DNA from: an uncultured Chlorobiaceae bacterium
GTDB taxonomy: Bacteria > Bacteroidota > Chlorobiia > Chlorobiales > Chlorobiaceae
Assembly: GCA_903838095.1 (NCBI GenBank)
Contig: CAILXE010000054.1
Span: forward strand, 1-5,795
Length of the DNA stretch: 5,795 nucleotides
Reading direction: 5' to 3'
Shown here one piece after another: positions 1 to 5,615 of the stretch. Below the pieces are notes generated by a model, which saw only the letters and a list, made by a program, of their open reading frames with translations, ran no database searches and was not told where the DNA came from. Each line of letters opens with the position of its first letter. Position 1 is the first letter of the stretch. The translations under genes were made by a program, and so were the position numbers.

Positions 1-764
1 CCCTCGTCACATCCATGAAAATCACCACTGGAGCCCCTGATATCAACAGCGAAGGCGGTCTTCTGCGCTCGCTGGTCTATCTGAACGTCCGGGGACGCGA
101 CATGGGAAGTTTCGTGACAGAAGCAAAGCAGGTGCTGGAACAAAAGCTCAAGCTCCCTGCCGGTTATTACGTCGCCTGGTCAGGACAGTGGGAAAACCAG
201 ATTCGCGCCAAAGAACGCTTGCAGGTGCTGATCCCGCTCGGAATGATCATCATCTTTATCCTGCTTTATTTCACCTTCAAGTCGGTGCTTGAGGCTTCGA
301 TGGTGATGCTTTCGGTGCCTTTCGCCCTGGTTGGCGGGGTCTATCTGGTTTCGGCCCTCAGTTATAACCTCTCCGTTGCTGTCTGGGTCGGCTTTATCGC
401 CCTCTACGGCATTGCCGTTGAAACAGGAGTGGTCATGGTCATCTACCTGCACGAAGCGCTCGACAAAAAACTGATCAACGGATCCTGCACCGAGCAGGAT
501 ATTTATGACGCAGCCTTTGAAGGAGCGGTTCTCCGCCTGCGCCCAAAACTGATGACCGTTGCCGTAGCCCTTTTGGGGCTGATTCCAATCATGTGGTCAA
601 CGGGAACCGGAGCAGATGTGATGAAACCAATCGCCGCACCAATGATCGGGGGAATGATTTCGTCGGCAATTCATGTTCTTATCATGACACCAGTCATCTT
701 TGTGATGATGAAAACAAGGGATCTGAAGAGAGGCCGTTTGCATCATTCGGGCATGAAGCACTAA
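1..764 (+). CDS. CusA/CzcA-type heavy-metal RND efflux pump, C-terminal part (5' truncated)
   Basis: Inner-membrane proton-driven pump of the HME-RND family, which exports metal ions through a tripartite complex spanning the envelope. Only about the last 254 residues are present (a full protein is about 1,040). The frame is open to the left edge at base 3, so the ATG at 15 is internal. The visible part begins in the periplasmic porter/docking region, with the family-like stretch GRDMGSFV and then WSGQWENQ. Five hydrophobic segments follow, matching TM8-TM12; they include LIPLGMIIIFILLYF, VPFALVGGVYL and the highly characteristic GFIALYGIAVETGVVM. Near the end RPKLMTVAVALLGLIPIMW and GGMISSAIHVLIMTPVIF match TM11 and TM12. 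The Met ligands of the porter domain and the TM4 proton-relay acid that separate CusA from CzcA lie outside the window. Copper specificity is therefore inferred from the cupredoxin and CopA genes downstream. The gene ends with TAA at 762-764. Confidence 0.95.
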   Translation, partial: LVTSMKITTGAPDINSEGGLLRSLVYLNVRGRDMGSFVTEAKQVLEQKLKLPAGYYVAWSGQWENQIRAKERLQVLIPLGMIIIFILLYFTFKSVLEASMVMLSVPFALVGGVYLVSALSYNLSVAVWVGFIALYGIAVETGVVMVIYLHEALDKKLINGSCTEQDIYDAAFEGAVLRLRPKLMTVAVALLGLIPIMWSTGTGADVMKPIAAPMIGGMISSAIHVLIMTPVIFVMMKTRDLKRGRLHHSGMKH

Positions 765-807
765 AAATACGTTGTATCAATGACTCTTTTTTCGAATTCC
801 CCCTGAA

Positions 808-832
808 CGATAACATCGAAATGAATGTTACG
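808..832. promoter_or_regulatory. imperfect dyad upstream of the cupredoxin gene, possible operator
   Basis: TAACAT (811-816) and ATGTTA (825-830) form a 6-bp inverted repeat with an 8-base spacer. It extends by CG/CG (808-809 and 831-832) if A810 is bulged. It lies about 50 bases before the cupredoxin ATG in the 117-base gap after the RND gene, where a metal-responsive regulator could bind. No CueR-type or CopY-type consensus was recognised, and no convincing -35/-10 pair accompanies it. It could be chance in an AT-rich gap. Confidence 0.2.
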
Positions 833-869
833 ATGCTGTGGGATGGTACAAAAACAAACATATTGCTAT

Positions 870-874
870 AAGGA
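870..874 (+). promoter_or_regulatory. ribosome binding site of the cupredoxin gene
   Basis: AAGGA lies 7 bases before ATG 882. It decides the start: the ATG at 825 in the same frame has no such site and would add 19 non-secretory residues ahead of a good signal peptide. Confidence 0.7.
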
Positions 875-881
875 TGAGACG

Positions 882-1244
882 ATGAAAAGAATTGATCTTA
901 AAAGGGTAACAATAGTTGCGACAACACTTTTTAGTCTTGCCGCCCCACCTTTCTCTTTTGGTTCCACAGTTGCTAAAACATTTACTGTCAACTATACAAA
1001 AGCCACGGATATTACCCCCAAGGCATTTACTGTAAAAACCGGCGAGAAAGTACGTCTTGAAGTCAATGCCTCAGAGACAGGCTCAGGATGTATGAGCAGC
1101 ATTATGGTGCCAGGACTCTGGAACCAGGCTCAACCTCTGGTGAAAGGCAAAAAAATTGTCATGGAGTTCACACCCCAAAAACCCGGAGTATACAAAATAA
1201 CCTGTGCCATGGGTTTGTCGCGGGGTGTGATCAACGTCCGATAA
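882..1244 (+). CDS. exported cupredoxin-like copper-binding protein
   Basis: A 120-residue protein predicted to be secreted and to bind copper in the periplasm. Residues 1 to about 27 form a Sec signal peptide: basic MKRIDLKR, a hydrophobic core VTIVATTLFSLAA, and likely cleavage after the SFG at 25-27. The mature part is a single cupredoxin domain of the Cupredoxin_1-like type. Its marks are TPKAFTVKTGEKVRLEV, the candidate ligand Cys70 in GSGCMSS, and a C-terminal loop TPQKPGVYKITCAMGLSRG giving Cys108 and Met110. The first ligand position is Cys where plastocyanins have His, a pattern seen in domains linked to copper ATPases. The start at 882 is set by AAGGA at 870-874. The gene sits between the RND pump and copA, only 9 bases before copA and in the same frame. 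A role in accepting Cu(I) from CopA, or passing it to the RND complex, is inference from context. Binding of silver or another soft metal is possible. Confidence 0.88.
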   Translation: MKRIDLKRVTIVATTLFSLAAPPFSFGSTVAKTFTVNYTKATDITPKAFTVKTGEKVRLEVNASETGSGCMSSIMVPGLWNQAQPLVKGKKIVMEFTPQKPGVYKITCAMGLSRGVINVR

Positions 1245-1252
1245 TTTTTTTT
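1221..1252 (+). terminator. weak hairpin plus T8, possible attenuator between cupredoxin and copA
   Basis: The last codons of the cupredoxin gene can fold into a short stem (CGGG at 1221-1224 with TCCG at 1237-1240, one G-T pair, extended by two pairs past a bulge). Eight T residues follow at 1245-1252, immediately before the copA ATG at 1254. The stem is too weak for a confident terminator. A partial terminator here would lower copA transcript relative to the cupredoxin. The T run may instead be just an AT-rich spacer. Confidence 0.25.
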
Positions 1253-1253
1253 A

Positions 1254-3512
1254 ATGGCCACCGAAACCTACAGCGTCAAGGGGATGCACTGCGCAAGCTG
1301 TGCTGCCATCATCACCAAAAAGCTCTCAAAGGTTGAAGGCATCAAAGAGGTCAATGTCAATCTGGCCACTGAAACAGCGAAACTCGAGTTTGACGATAAG
1401 GGCCTGACCCCCGAAGTGCTCAATGAGATTGTCAACAAATATGGCTACTCTCTTGAGATCGAAAAACCTCCTGTTGCAGTGGCCGATGCTGATGCCAGAA
1501 AAAAAGGCTCGAAAAAAGAGCTGGAGTTGCGAGCCCAGCTTAAAACGATACAATTTGCCCTGCCTGTTGCTCTGCTGGTTTTTATCCTGATGATGTGGGA
1601 TATCAGTTCGATGTTCTTCCACATTATCCCGCACATCCCTCTTTCCATGGAGCATCTGAACATCTTCTTCATGCTCCTTTCCACCTGGATGGTTTTCCGT
1701 ACCGGAGCGCCATTTCTGCATGGAATCGTCATGTTTTTCAGGAGCGGAGCCGCGAGTATGGATACACTTATCGGCATCGGCACATTGACCGCATATCTCT
1801 ACAGCGCAGTCATTACCCTTATTCCCGCTGTTAAAGCATTTCTGCGGGCGCCTGATGCTACCTATTTCGATGTGACCATTGTTGTCATAGGCTTTGTGCT
1901 GCTGGGCAAATATCTGGAAGCCCGCTCCAGAATAAAGACCGGCGAGGCTATTGAAAAACTTGTTGGGCTTCAGGCAAAGTCAGCTCTGGTGCTGAGAGTG
2001 GGAAAAGAGATTGAGATTCCCGTGCAGCAGGTGAGAAAAGGCGATGTTGTGATAATAAAACCCGGCGCTAAAATTCCTGTTGATGGCACGATCAATGAAG
2101 GATATTCCACCATTGATGAATCCATGGTGACCGGAGAATCGGTACCAGTGGATAAAAAGAGTGGGGATCCGGTTGTCGGCGGTACCATCAACAAACAGGG
2201 TTCATTCACCTTTACAGCGTCTCATGTTGCTGGAGATACCCTCCTTGCCCGCATCATCAGGATGGTCGAAGAGGCTCAGGGTTCAAAAGCTCCGATTCAG
2301 AACATTGCTGACAAGATCGCCGGAGTATTTGTCCCGGTCGTTCTGGTGCTTGCTGCCGCAACCCTCATTATCTGGCTGACCGTTGGTTCATCACTGCTTG
2401 GCTTCTCCGTCGCTCTTTCATACGGCATCATGGGTATGGTCGGCATTCTCGTTATCGCCTGCCCCTGTGCGCTTGGGCTTGCTACACCGACCGCCATTAT
2501 TGTTGGCATTGGCAAGGGGGCTGAGTACGGTATCCTGATACGAAATGCTGAGAGCCTTGAAAAGCTAAGCTCTATTGATACGGTCGTCTTCGACAAAACG
2601 GGCACCATTACCACAGGAAACCCGCAGGTGAGTGATATCATTTCGCTTGACAAGGAGAGAAGCATCAGCTCATTGCTTCAGGTCGCTGCCACCATTGAAA
2701 ACCGTTCTGAACATCCTCTGGCACAGGCAATTGTTGATGCCGCCAAAAAGCAACAGCTAGCCCTTGGCGAGATTACCGATTTTATGGCCCTCGAAGGTAT
2801 CGGAGTGTCGGCCAGAATTTCAAATACTCCGTTTACTGTGCGCAAACCGCTGGAGTGTGAAAAAGCAATGCCCGAGCTTAAAAAACTTCAGGAAGAGGGC
2901 AAAACGGTGGTCTTGATTGATGAGGATGGTACATGCAGAGGATTGATTGCCCTGAGTGACACCGTCAAGGAGCAGGCCTGTGAAGCTGTTGCTGCCCTTC
3001 ACCGCAAAGGACTGAAGGTAATCATGCTCACCGGCGACAACCTGCCAGCGGCAAACTATATGGCCACGCAGGTCGGCATTGACGAGGTGATGGCCGAAGT
3101 GCTACCACAGGAAAAAGCAGAGAAAATTAAGAAATTACAACAAGAGGGTCGAAAAGTTGTGATGGCCGGAGATGGCATCAACGATGCTCCCGCTCTCGCC
3201 CAGGCCGATGTTGGCATTGCTATGGCGACCGGAACAGATATAGCCATAGAGTCTGCCGGAATTACCCTGCTCAAGGGCGACATCAACAAGGTTGCACAAG
3301 CGATTACCTTGTCACGCGCCACCATGCGTGTTATTCGTCAGAACCTTTTCTGGGCCTTTATCTATAACATTATCGGTATTCCCCTTGCCGCCGGGGCACT
3401 TTTTCCTCTCTGGGGCATCTTCCTGAACCCGGTCTTTTCAGGCCTTGCAATGGCTGGCAGCAGTGTGTCAGTGGTCAGCAATTCATTACGGTTGAAGGGG
3501 AAAAAACTCTGA
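1254..3512 (+). CDS. copA: Cu(I)-exporting P1B-1-type ATPase
   Basis: Inner-membrane ATPase of 752 residues, the usual length for a single metal-binding-domain CopA, pumping Cu(I) (or Ag(I)) out of the cytoplasm. The N-terminal HMA domain (about 3-70) carries GMHCASC with Cys13 and Cys16. Membrane helices begin near residue 98. The actuator TGES is at 293-296 and the membrane metal site Cys403-Pro404-Cys405 lies in TM6. The phosphorylation motif DKTGT starts at Asp447. The nucleotide-domain HP is at 487-488, TGDN is at 593-596 and GDGINDAP is at 639-646. TM7 has Tyr704-Asn705 and TM8 has Met733 followed by Ser736-Ser737; with CPC these form the P1B-1 signature for monovalent copper. All catalytic residues are intact. 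The ATG at 1254 has no Shine-Dalgarno, only T8 and TTA after the upstream stop, so translation is probably coupled to the cupredoxin gene. The next ATG (Met11) would cut into the HMA domain. The symbol rests on family motifs. Confidence 0.97.
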   Translation: MATETYSVKGMHCASCAAIITKKLSKVEGIKEVNVNLATETAKLEFDDKGLTPEVLNEIVNKYGYSLEIEKPPVAVADADARKKGSKKELELRAQLKTIQFALPVALLVFILMMWDISSMFFHIIPHIPLSMEHLNIFFMLLSTWMVFRTGAPFLHGIVMFFRSGAASMDTLIGIGTLTAYLYSAVITLIPAVKAFLRAPDATYFDVTIVVIGFVLLGKYLEARSRIKTGEAIEKLVGLQAKSALVLRVGKEIEIPVQQVRKGDVVIIKPGAKIPVDGTINEGYSTIDESMVTGESVPVDKKSGDPVVGGTINKQGSFTFTASHVAGDTLLARIIRMVEEAQGSKAPIQNIADKIAGVFVPVVLVLAAATLIIWLTVGSSLLGFSVALSYGIMGMVGILVIACPCALGLATPTAIIVGIGKGAEYGILIRNAESLEKLSSIDTVVFDKTGTITTGNPQVSDIISLDKERSISSLLQVAATIENRSEHPLAQAIVDAAKKQQLALGEITDFMALEGIGVSARISNTPFTVRKPLECEKAMPELKKLQEEGKTVVLIDEDGTCRGLIALSDTVKEQACEAVAALHRKGLKVIMLTGDNLPAANYMATQVGIDEVMAEVLPQEKAEKIKKLQQEGRKVVMAGDGINDAPALAQADVGIAMATGTDIAIESAGITLLKGDINKVAQAITLSRATMRVIRQNLFWAFIYNIIGIPLAAGALFPLWGIFLNPVFSGLAMAGSSVSVVSNSLRLKGKKL

Positions 3513-3529
3513 TATAAAAAAGGTAAAAA

Positions 3530-3577
3530 AGGGGACGTAGGTGATATTGTGTATTTACGTTACTCGTTTCATCCCCT
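3530..3577 (+). other. weak dyad after copA
   Basis: AGGGGA (3530-3535) can pair with TCCCCT (3572-3577). Inside it CGTA (3536-3539) can pair with TACG (3556-3559), leaving a 12-base bulge on the right. No T tract follows, so it is not a standard terminator. It may be a structured 3' end of the copA message or chance. The rest of the gap to 3697 is AT-rich and shows no gene. Confidence 0.18.
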
Positions 3578-3638
3578 GCGAACATAAAGCTTAAACGACA
3601 ACAAATTACTCCGGTCAGTTGAACAACTGAAAATGATT

Positions 3639-3667
3639 TTTCTGCTCAAAAGAAAATCCTTTATAAA
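3639..3667 (+). promoter_or_regulatory. possible sigma-70-like promoter for the pentapeptide-repeat gene
   Basis: A good -10 element TATAAA (3662-3667) lies 17 bases after a poor -35 match TTTCTG (3639-3644). Transcription would start near 3674, giving a leader of about 24 bases to ATG 3698. That fits the later start and would exclude the TTG at 3668. The weak -35 keeps this tentative. Confidence 0.25.
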
Positions 3668-3697
3668 TTGCTCAATCAAACTTCCAATCAAAAAAAG

Positions 3698-4270
3698 ATG
3701 CAGAGCAGTTTCACAGAAAACAGGATTTTTGAAAAAATCGATTTCAGGGATGGCTCACTGGCCAAAGGAACGTATGAAGATTGCAGATTTCTCAACTGCA
3801 ACTTCAACAGCGTCGATCTCTCCGACAGAACATTCATCAATTGTATCTTTGATGGCTGTGACGCAAGCCTTGTAAAACTCAAAAATACAAGTTTGCAGAA
3901 GGTGAAATTTATAAACTCCAAGTTACTGGGTGTGCAGTTCAATGAATGCCGGCAATTTCTGCTTGAACTTGATTTTGCAAACTGCATGATCAAGCTCTCT
4001 CTCTTTTCACAGATGAAGCTTAAAAATATCCAATTCAGAAATTGTCATCTGCAGGAAGCTGATTTCAGTGAAACTGACTTGACCAGATCTCTCTTTGAAC
4101 ACTGTGACCTGCAGCAGACGACCTTTTTCCACACAAACCTTGAACATGCAAATTTTACTTCGGCGCTCAATTACTCTATCAATCCCGCAATAAATCGTCT
4201 CCGACATGCCAGATTCTCAATTCCGGGTGTTTTTGGACTATTGGATACCTGTGGAATCGAGATTGAATGA
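3698..4270 (+). CDS. pentapeptide-repeat protein, Qnr-like
   Basis: A 190-residue protein made almost entirely of tandem pentapeptide repeats of the A(D/N)Lxx kind, such as CRFLN CNFNS VDLSD RTFIN CIFDG and, later, CHLQE ADFSE TDLTR SLFEH CDLQQ. Such repeats build a right-handed quadrilateral beta-helix. The repeat register is disturbed near residues 85-98, which may be a hinge as in Qnr proteins. A non-repeat tail SINPAINRLRHARFSIPGVFGLLD probably caps the helix or forms the dimer end. No signal peptide is seen, so it is likely cytoplasmic. Some relatives (Qnr, McbG, MfpA) mimic DNA and protect or inhibit gyrase, but the role of this one is unknown. A TTG start at 3668 in the same frame would add ten residues; ATG 3698 was chosen because it directly precedes the conserved-looking ENRIFEKIDF and follows a possible promoter. 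Neither start has a Shine-Dalgarno. The gene looks more AT-rich than copA, which may reflect separate acquisition. Confidence 0.88.
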   Translation: MQSSFTENRIFEKIDFRDGSLAKGTYEDCRFLNCNFNSVDLSDRTFINCIFDGCDASLVKLKNTSLQKVKFINSKLLGVQFNECRQFLLELDFANCMIKLSLFSQMKLKNIQFRNCHLQEADFSETDLTRSLFEHCDLQQTTFFHTNLEHANFTSALNYSINPAINRLRHARFSIPGVFGLLDTCGIEIE

Positions 4271-4490
4271 AACTATTTGTATTAAAAAAGCCGTTCTGCC
4301 TTTATGGGATGATAATTGAAATAAGCGGTTTAAACGCTGACGCAGTATTTCTTTGATCAATTATGTTATATTTCCCCTGATCAATCCATGATTTGAAAGA
4401 GCTGCGACTTTTTATTCATGCATCTCAAAAAACTCGCGACAGATTTTTATAAACATAACTTTCCCTCATAACATAAAAACACATCCGGCT
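4271..4490. other. non-coding stretch with direct repeats ahead of the chlorosome-like gene
   Basis: No coding region was recognised here. TGATCAAT occurs twice in direct orientation, at 4354-4361 and 4378-4385, a 24-base period, which is about two helical turns. The core TGATCA is itself palindromic. Between the copies lies TATATT (4367-4372), a plausible -10 element without a matching -35. GTTTAAAC (4328-4335) is a separate 8-bp palindrome. If the promoter is at 4367 the leader is about 110 bases and AT-rich. No clear Rho-independent terminator for the pentapeptide gene was found. Confidence 0.35.
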
Positions 4491-4718
4491 ATGGCAAACG
4501 AAAACAGCGGCGTCTTTTCTGACCTCTTCAATGCGGTCGGTGTTCCAATCCAGAATCTTGCTGACACCTTGGGCTGCGGTGTCAATTCAGCCCTTTCGAT
4601 CGTACAGTCCTGCCTTACGCTCTGTACAACAATCGTCACGAACACGGCAAACACTGCCATTGAGATCATTCAGTGCGTTGCAACAGGCATTACATCAGCC
4701 ATCACCCCGAAAAAGTAA
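4491..4718 (+). CDS. CsmB/CsmF-like chlorosome envelope protein
   Basis: A 75-residue protein with no charged residue between Asp25 and Glu58, ending in ITPKK. Short size, Ser/Thr/Asn-rich amphipathic helices (about 8-27 and 31-70), a short polar N terminus (MANENSG) and the TPKK tail resemble the CsmB/CsmF family. Those proteins sit in the lipid monolayer around chlorosomes, the light-harvesting bodies of green sulfur bacteria. The match is from memory of family style, not an alignment. The four cysteines (29, 41, 45 and 62) are unusual for such a short envelope protein; C41-x3-C45 lies on one helical face. Redox sensing or disulfide cross-linking is speculation. The ATG at 4491 has no Shine-Dalgarno, and no alternative upstream start was found. 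The gene stands alone and ends before the hairpin at 4738-4774. It could instead be an unrelated small membrane-active protein. Confidence 0.62.
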   Translation: MANENSGVFSDLFNAVGVPIQNLADTLGCGVNSALSIVQSCLTLCTTIVTNTANTAIEIIQCVATGITSAITPKK

Positions 4719-4737
4719 ACACCCGCTTGTATTGAAC

Positions 4738-4774
4738 TCTCTGCACCTTACCGTTCCGGCTCAAGGTGCAGGGA
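4738..4774 (+). terminator. hairpin terminator between convergent genes
   Basis: CTGCACCTT (4741-4749) pairs perfectly with AAGGTGCAG (4763-4771), extended to 4738-4740/4772-4774 with one G-T pair. The loop can itself close as CCG-TTC-CGG. TTCTTCTC follows on the + strand, a moderate T-rich tail, so it best fits termination of the 4491-4718 gene. It lies 14 bases beyond the stop of the convergent transporter gene and could act on both strands. Confidence 0.6.
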
Positions 4775-4787
4775 TTCTTCTCGCTAT

Positions 4788-5483
4788 TTATAAAACAGTT
4801 CCGAAAAGCCTGCCAACACCCGCCGTGAGTCCCATGGCAAGTGCTCCCCAGAAGGCAACACGCATTGCTCCCTGCACAAGAGATGCCCCGCCTGCATAAG
4901 CAGCAGTTCCACCAAGAACGAGTAACACCGCAAGTGCCGTAGCAGAAGTGACCTCAGCAACATAGGCTGAAGGCGCCAGCAAGGCTGCCGCAATCGGAAT
5001 AACCGCGCCCGCAACAAAAGAGATTGCAGAGGAAAAAGCTGCCTGGATGGGTCGTGCACGCAAAGTTTCGGTAATGCCAAGTTCATCGCGGGCATGTGCC
5101 CCGAGAGCATCTTTCGACATAAGACTTTCTGCGACAAGCCGTGCCAGCGGTTGATCAAGTCCCCGACTTACATAAATTGCGGTCAACTCTTCCAGCTCGT
5201 GTACCGGATCCTCTTCTAATTCTCTTTTTTCACGGGCGATATCCGCCTCTTCGGTGTCGGCCTGCGACTGAACCGATACATACTCCCCTGCCGCCATAGA
5301 CATGGCGCCAGCGACAAGACCTGCCACACCTGTCAACAGAATACTGCTATGAGAAGCTCCGGCAGCAGCGACGCCAATGACAAGACTTGCTATCGAGATG
5401 GTTCCATCATTCGCGCCAAGCACAGCAGCGCGAAGCCAGCCGATCCGATCTGATCTGTGGGACTCTTTATGCATAAATGGCAT
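4788..5483 (-). CDS. VIT1/CCC1-family Fe(II)/Mn(II) transporter
   Basis: Membrane transporter of 231 residues, a normal length for bacterial VIT1/CCC1 (DUF125) proteins, which move Fe(II) and sometimes Mn(II) out of the cytoplasm, probably by proton exchange. The N-terminal HKESHRSDRIGWLRAAVLGANDGT is typical of the family, with Asp26 in TM1. TM2 carries GAMSMAAGEYVSVQSQ, giving Met63 and Glu67; these match the transport-site acids and Met of the plant protein. Residues about 75-135 form a charged cytoplasmic helical domain (ADTEEADIAREKRELEEDP) with many Glu residues suited to binding metal. Three more hydrophobic segments follow, at about 146-168, 176-199 and 203-228. The start at 5483 is supported by AGGAG 9 bases upstream. 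It is on the same strand as the pyrophosphatase-like gene but separated from it by a strong hairpin, so it probably has its own promoter. It may cooperate with the copper genes only in the broad sense of metal tolerance. Confidence 0.93.
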   Translation of the reverse strand: MPFMHKESHRSDRIGWLRAAVLGANDGTISIASLVIGVAAAGASHSSILLTGVAGLVAGAMSMAAGEYVSVQSQADTEEADIAREKRELEEDPVHELEELTAIYVSRGLDQPLARLVAESLMSKDALGAHARDELGITETLRARPIQAAFSSAISFVAGAVIPIAAALLAPSAYVAEVTSATALAVLLVLGGTAAYAGGASLVQGAMRVAFWGALAMGLTAGVGRLFGTVL

Positions 5484-5492
5484 CGGTGAAAT

Positions 5493-5497
5493 CTCCT
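5493..5497 (-). promoter_or_regulatory. ribosome binding site of the VIT-family gene
   Basis: AGGAG on the - strand, preceded by seven A residues, lies 9 bases before ATG 5483. It favours that start over Met4, which would be 18 bases away. It stands out because three of the four + strand genes starting in this window lack such a site. Confidence 0.8.
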
Positions 5498-5556
5498 TTT
5501 TTTAACAACGATTTGAAAGGTTACAAACAAGGGTTCTGAAAAAAGGCGACCAACAA

Positions 5557-5586
5557 CAAGAAAGCCGCATTGCTGCGGCTCTCTTG
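5557..5586 (-). terminator. GCAA-loop hairpin terminator after the pyrophosphatase-like gene
   Basis: On the - strand CAAGAGAGCCGCA and TGCGGCTTTCTTG form a 13-bp stem with one G-U pair, closed by a stable GCAA tetraloop. On the + strand the same position is an A-C mismatch, so the structure favours - strand RNA. It begins 29 bases past the stop at 5616. The tail TTGTTGG is only partly T-rich, with a T6 run further on, so it may also serve as a 3' stabiliser. Confidence 0.7.
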
Positions 5587-5615
5587 TGAATAAATCGTGC
5601 AAATCAAAACAAGAT

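Noticed and set aside
739..760. Hairpin at the end of the RND gene (TGCATCAT with ATGAAGCA, one mismatch) with T6 at 787-792
   Set aside because: The stem lies inside coding sequence and the T run is about 27 bases away, so it does not make an intrinsic terminator.
861..874. TATAAG with upstream TG, resembling an extended -10
   Set aside because: It overlaps the ribosome binding site; the transcript would start a few bases from the ATG and lose the clear Shine-Dalgarno.
825..881. Extended start of the cupredoxin gene at ATG 825 (19 extra residues)
   Set aside because: No ribosome binding site, and the extra residues spoil an otherwise typical signal peptide; ATG 882 has AAGGA at good spacing.
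2297..2665. 122-residue - strand ORF opposite copA
   Set aside because: Antisense to the invariant CPC and DKTGT region of copA; its openness follows from copA codon use.
3633..3875. 80-residue + strand ORF beginning at ATG 3633, overlapping the pentapeptide gene
   Set aside because: Out of frame with the clear repeat pattern and without recognisable features; the pentapeptide frame explains the region.
4784..5158. 124-residue - strand ORF in another frame over the transporter gene
   Set aside because: Low-complexity Leu/Arg-rich shadow of the VIT gene with no recognisable domain or ribosome binding site.
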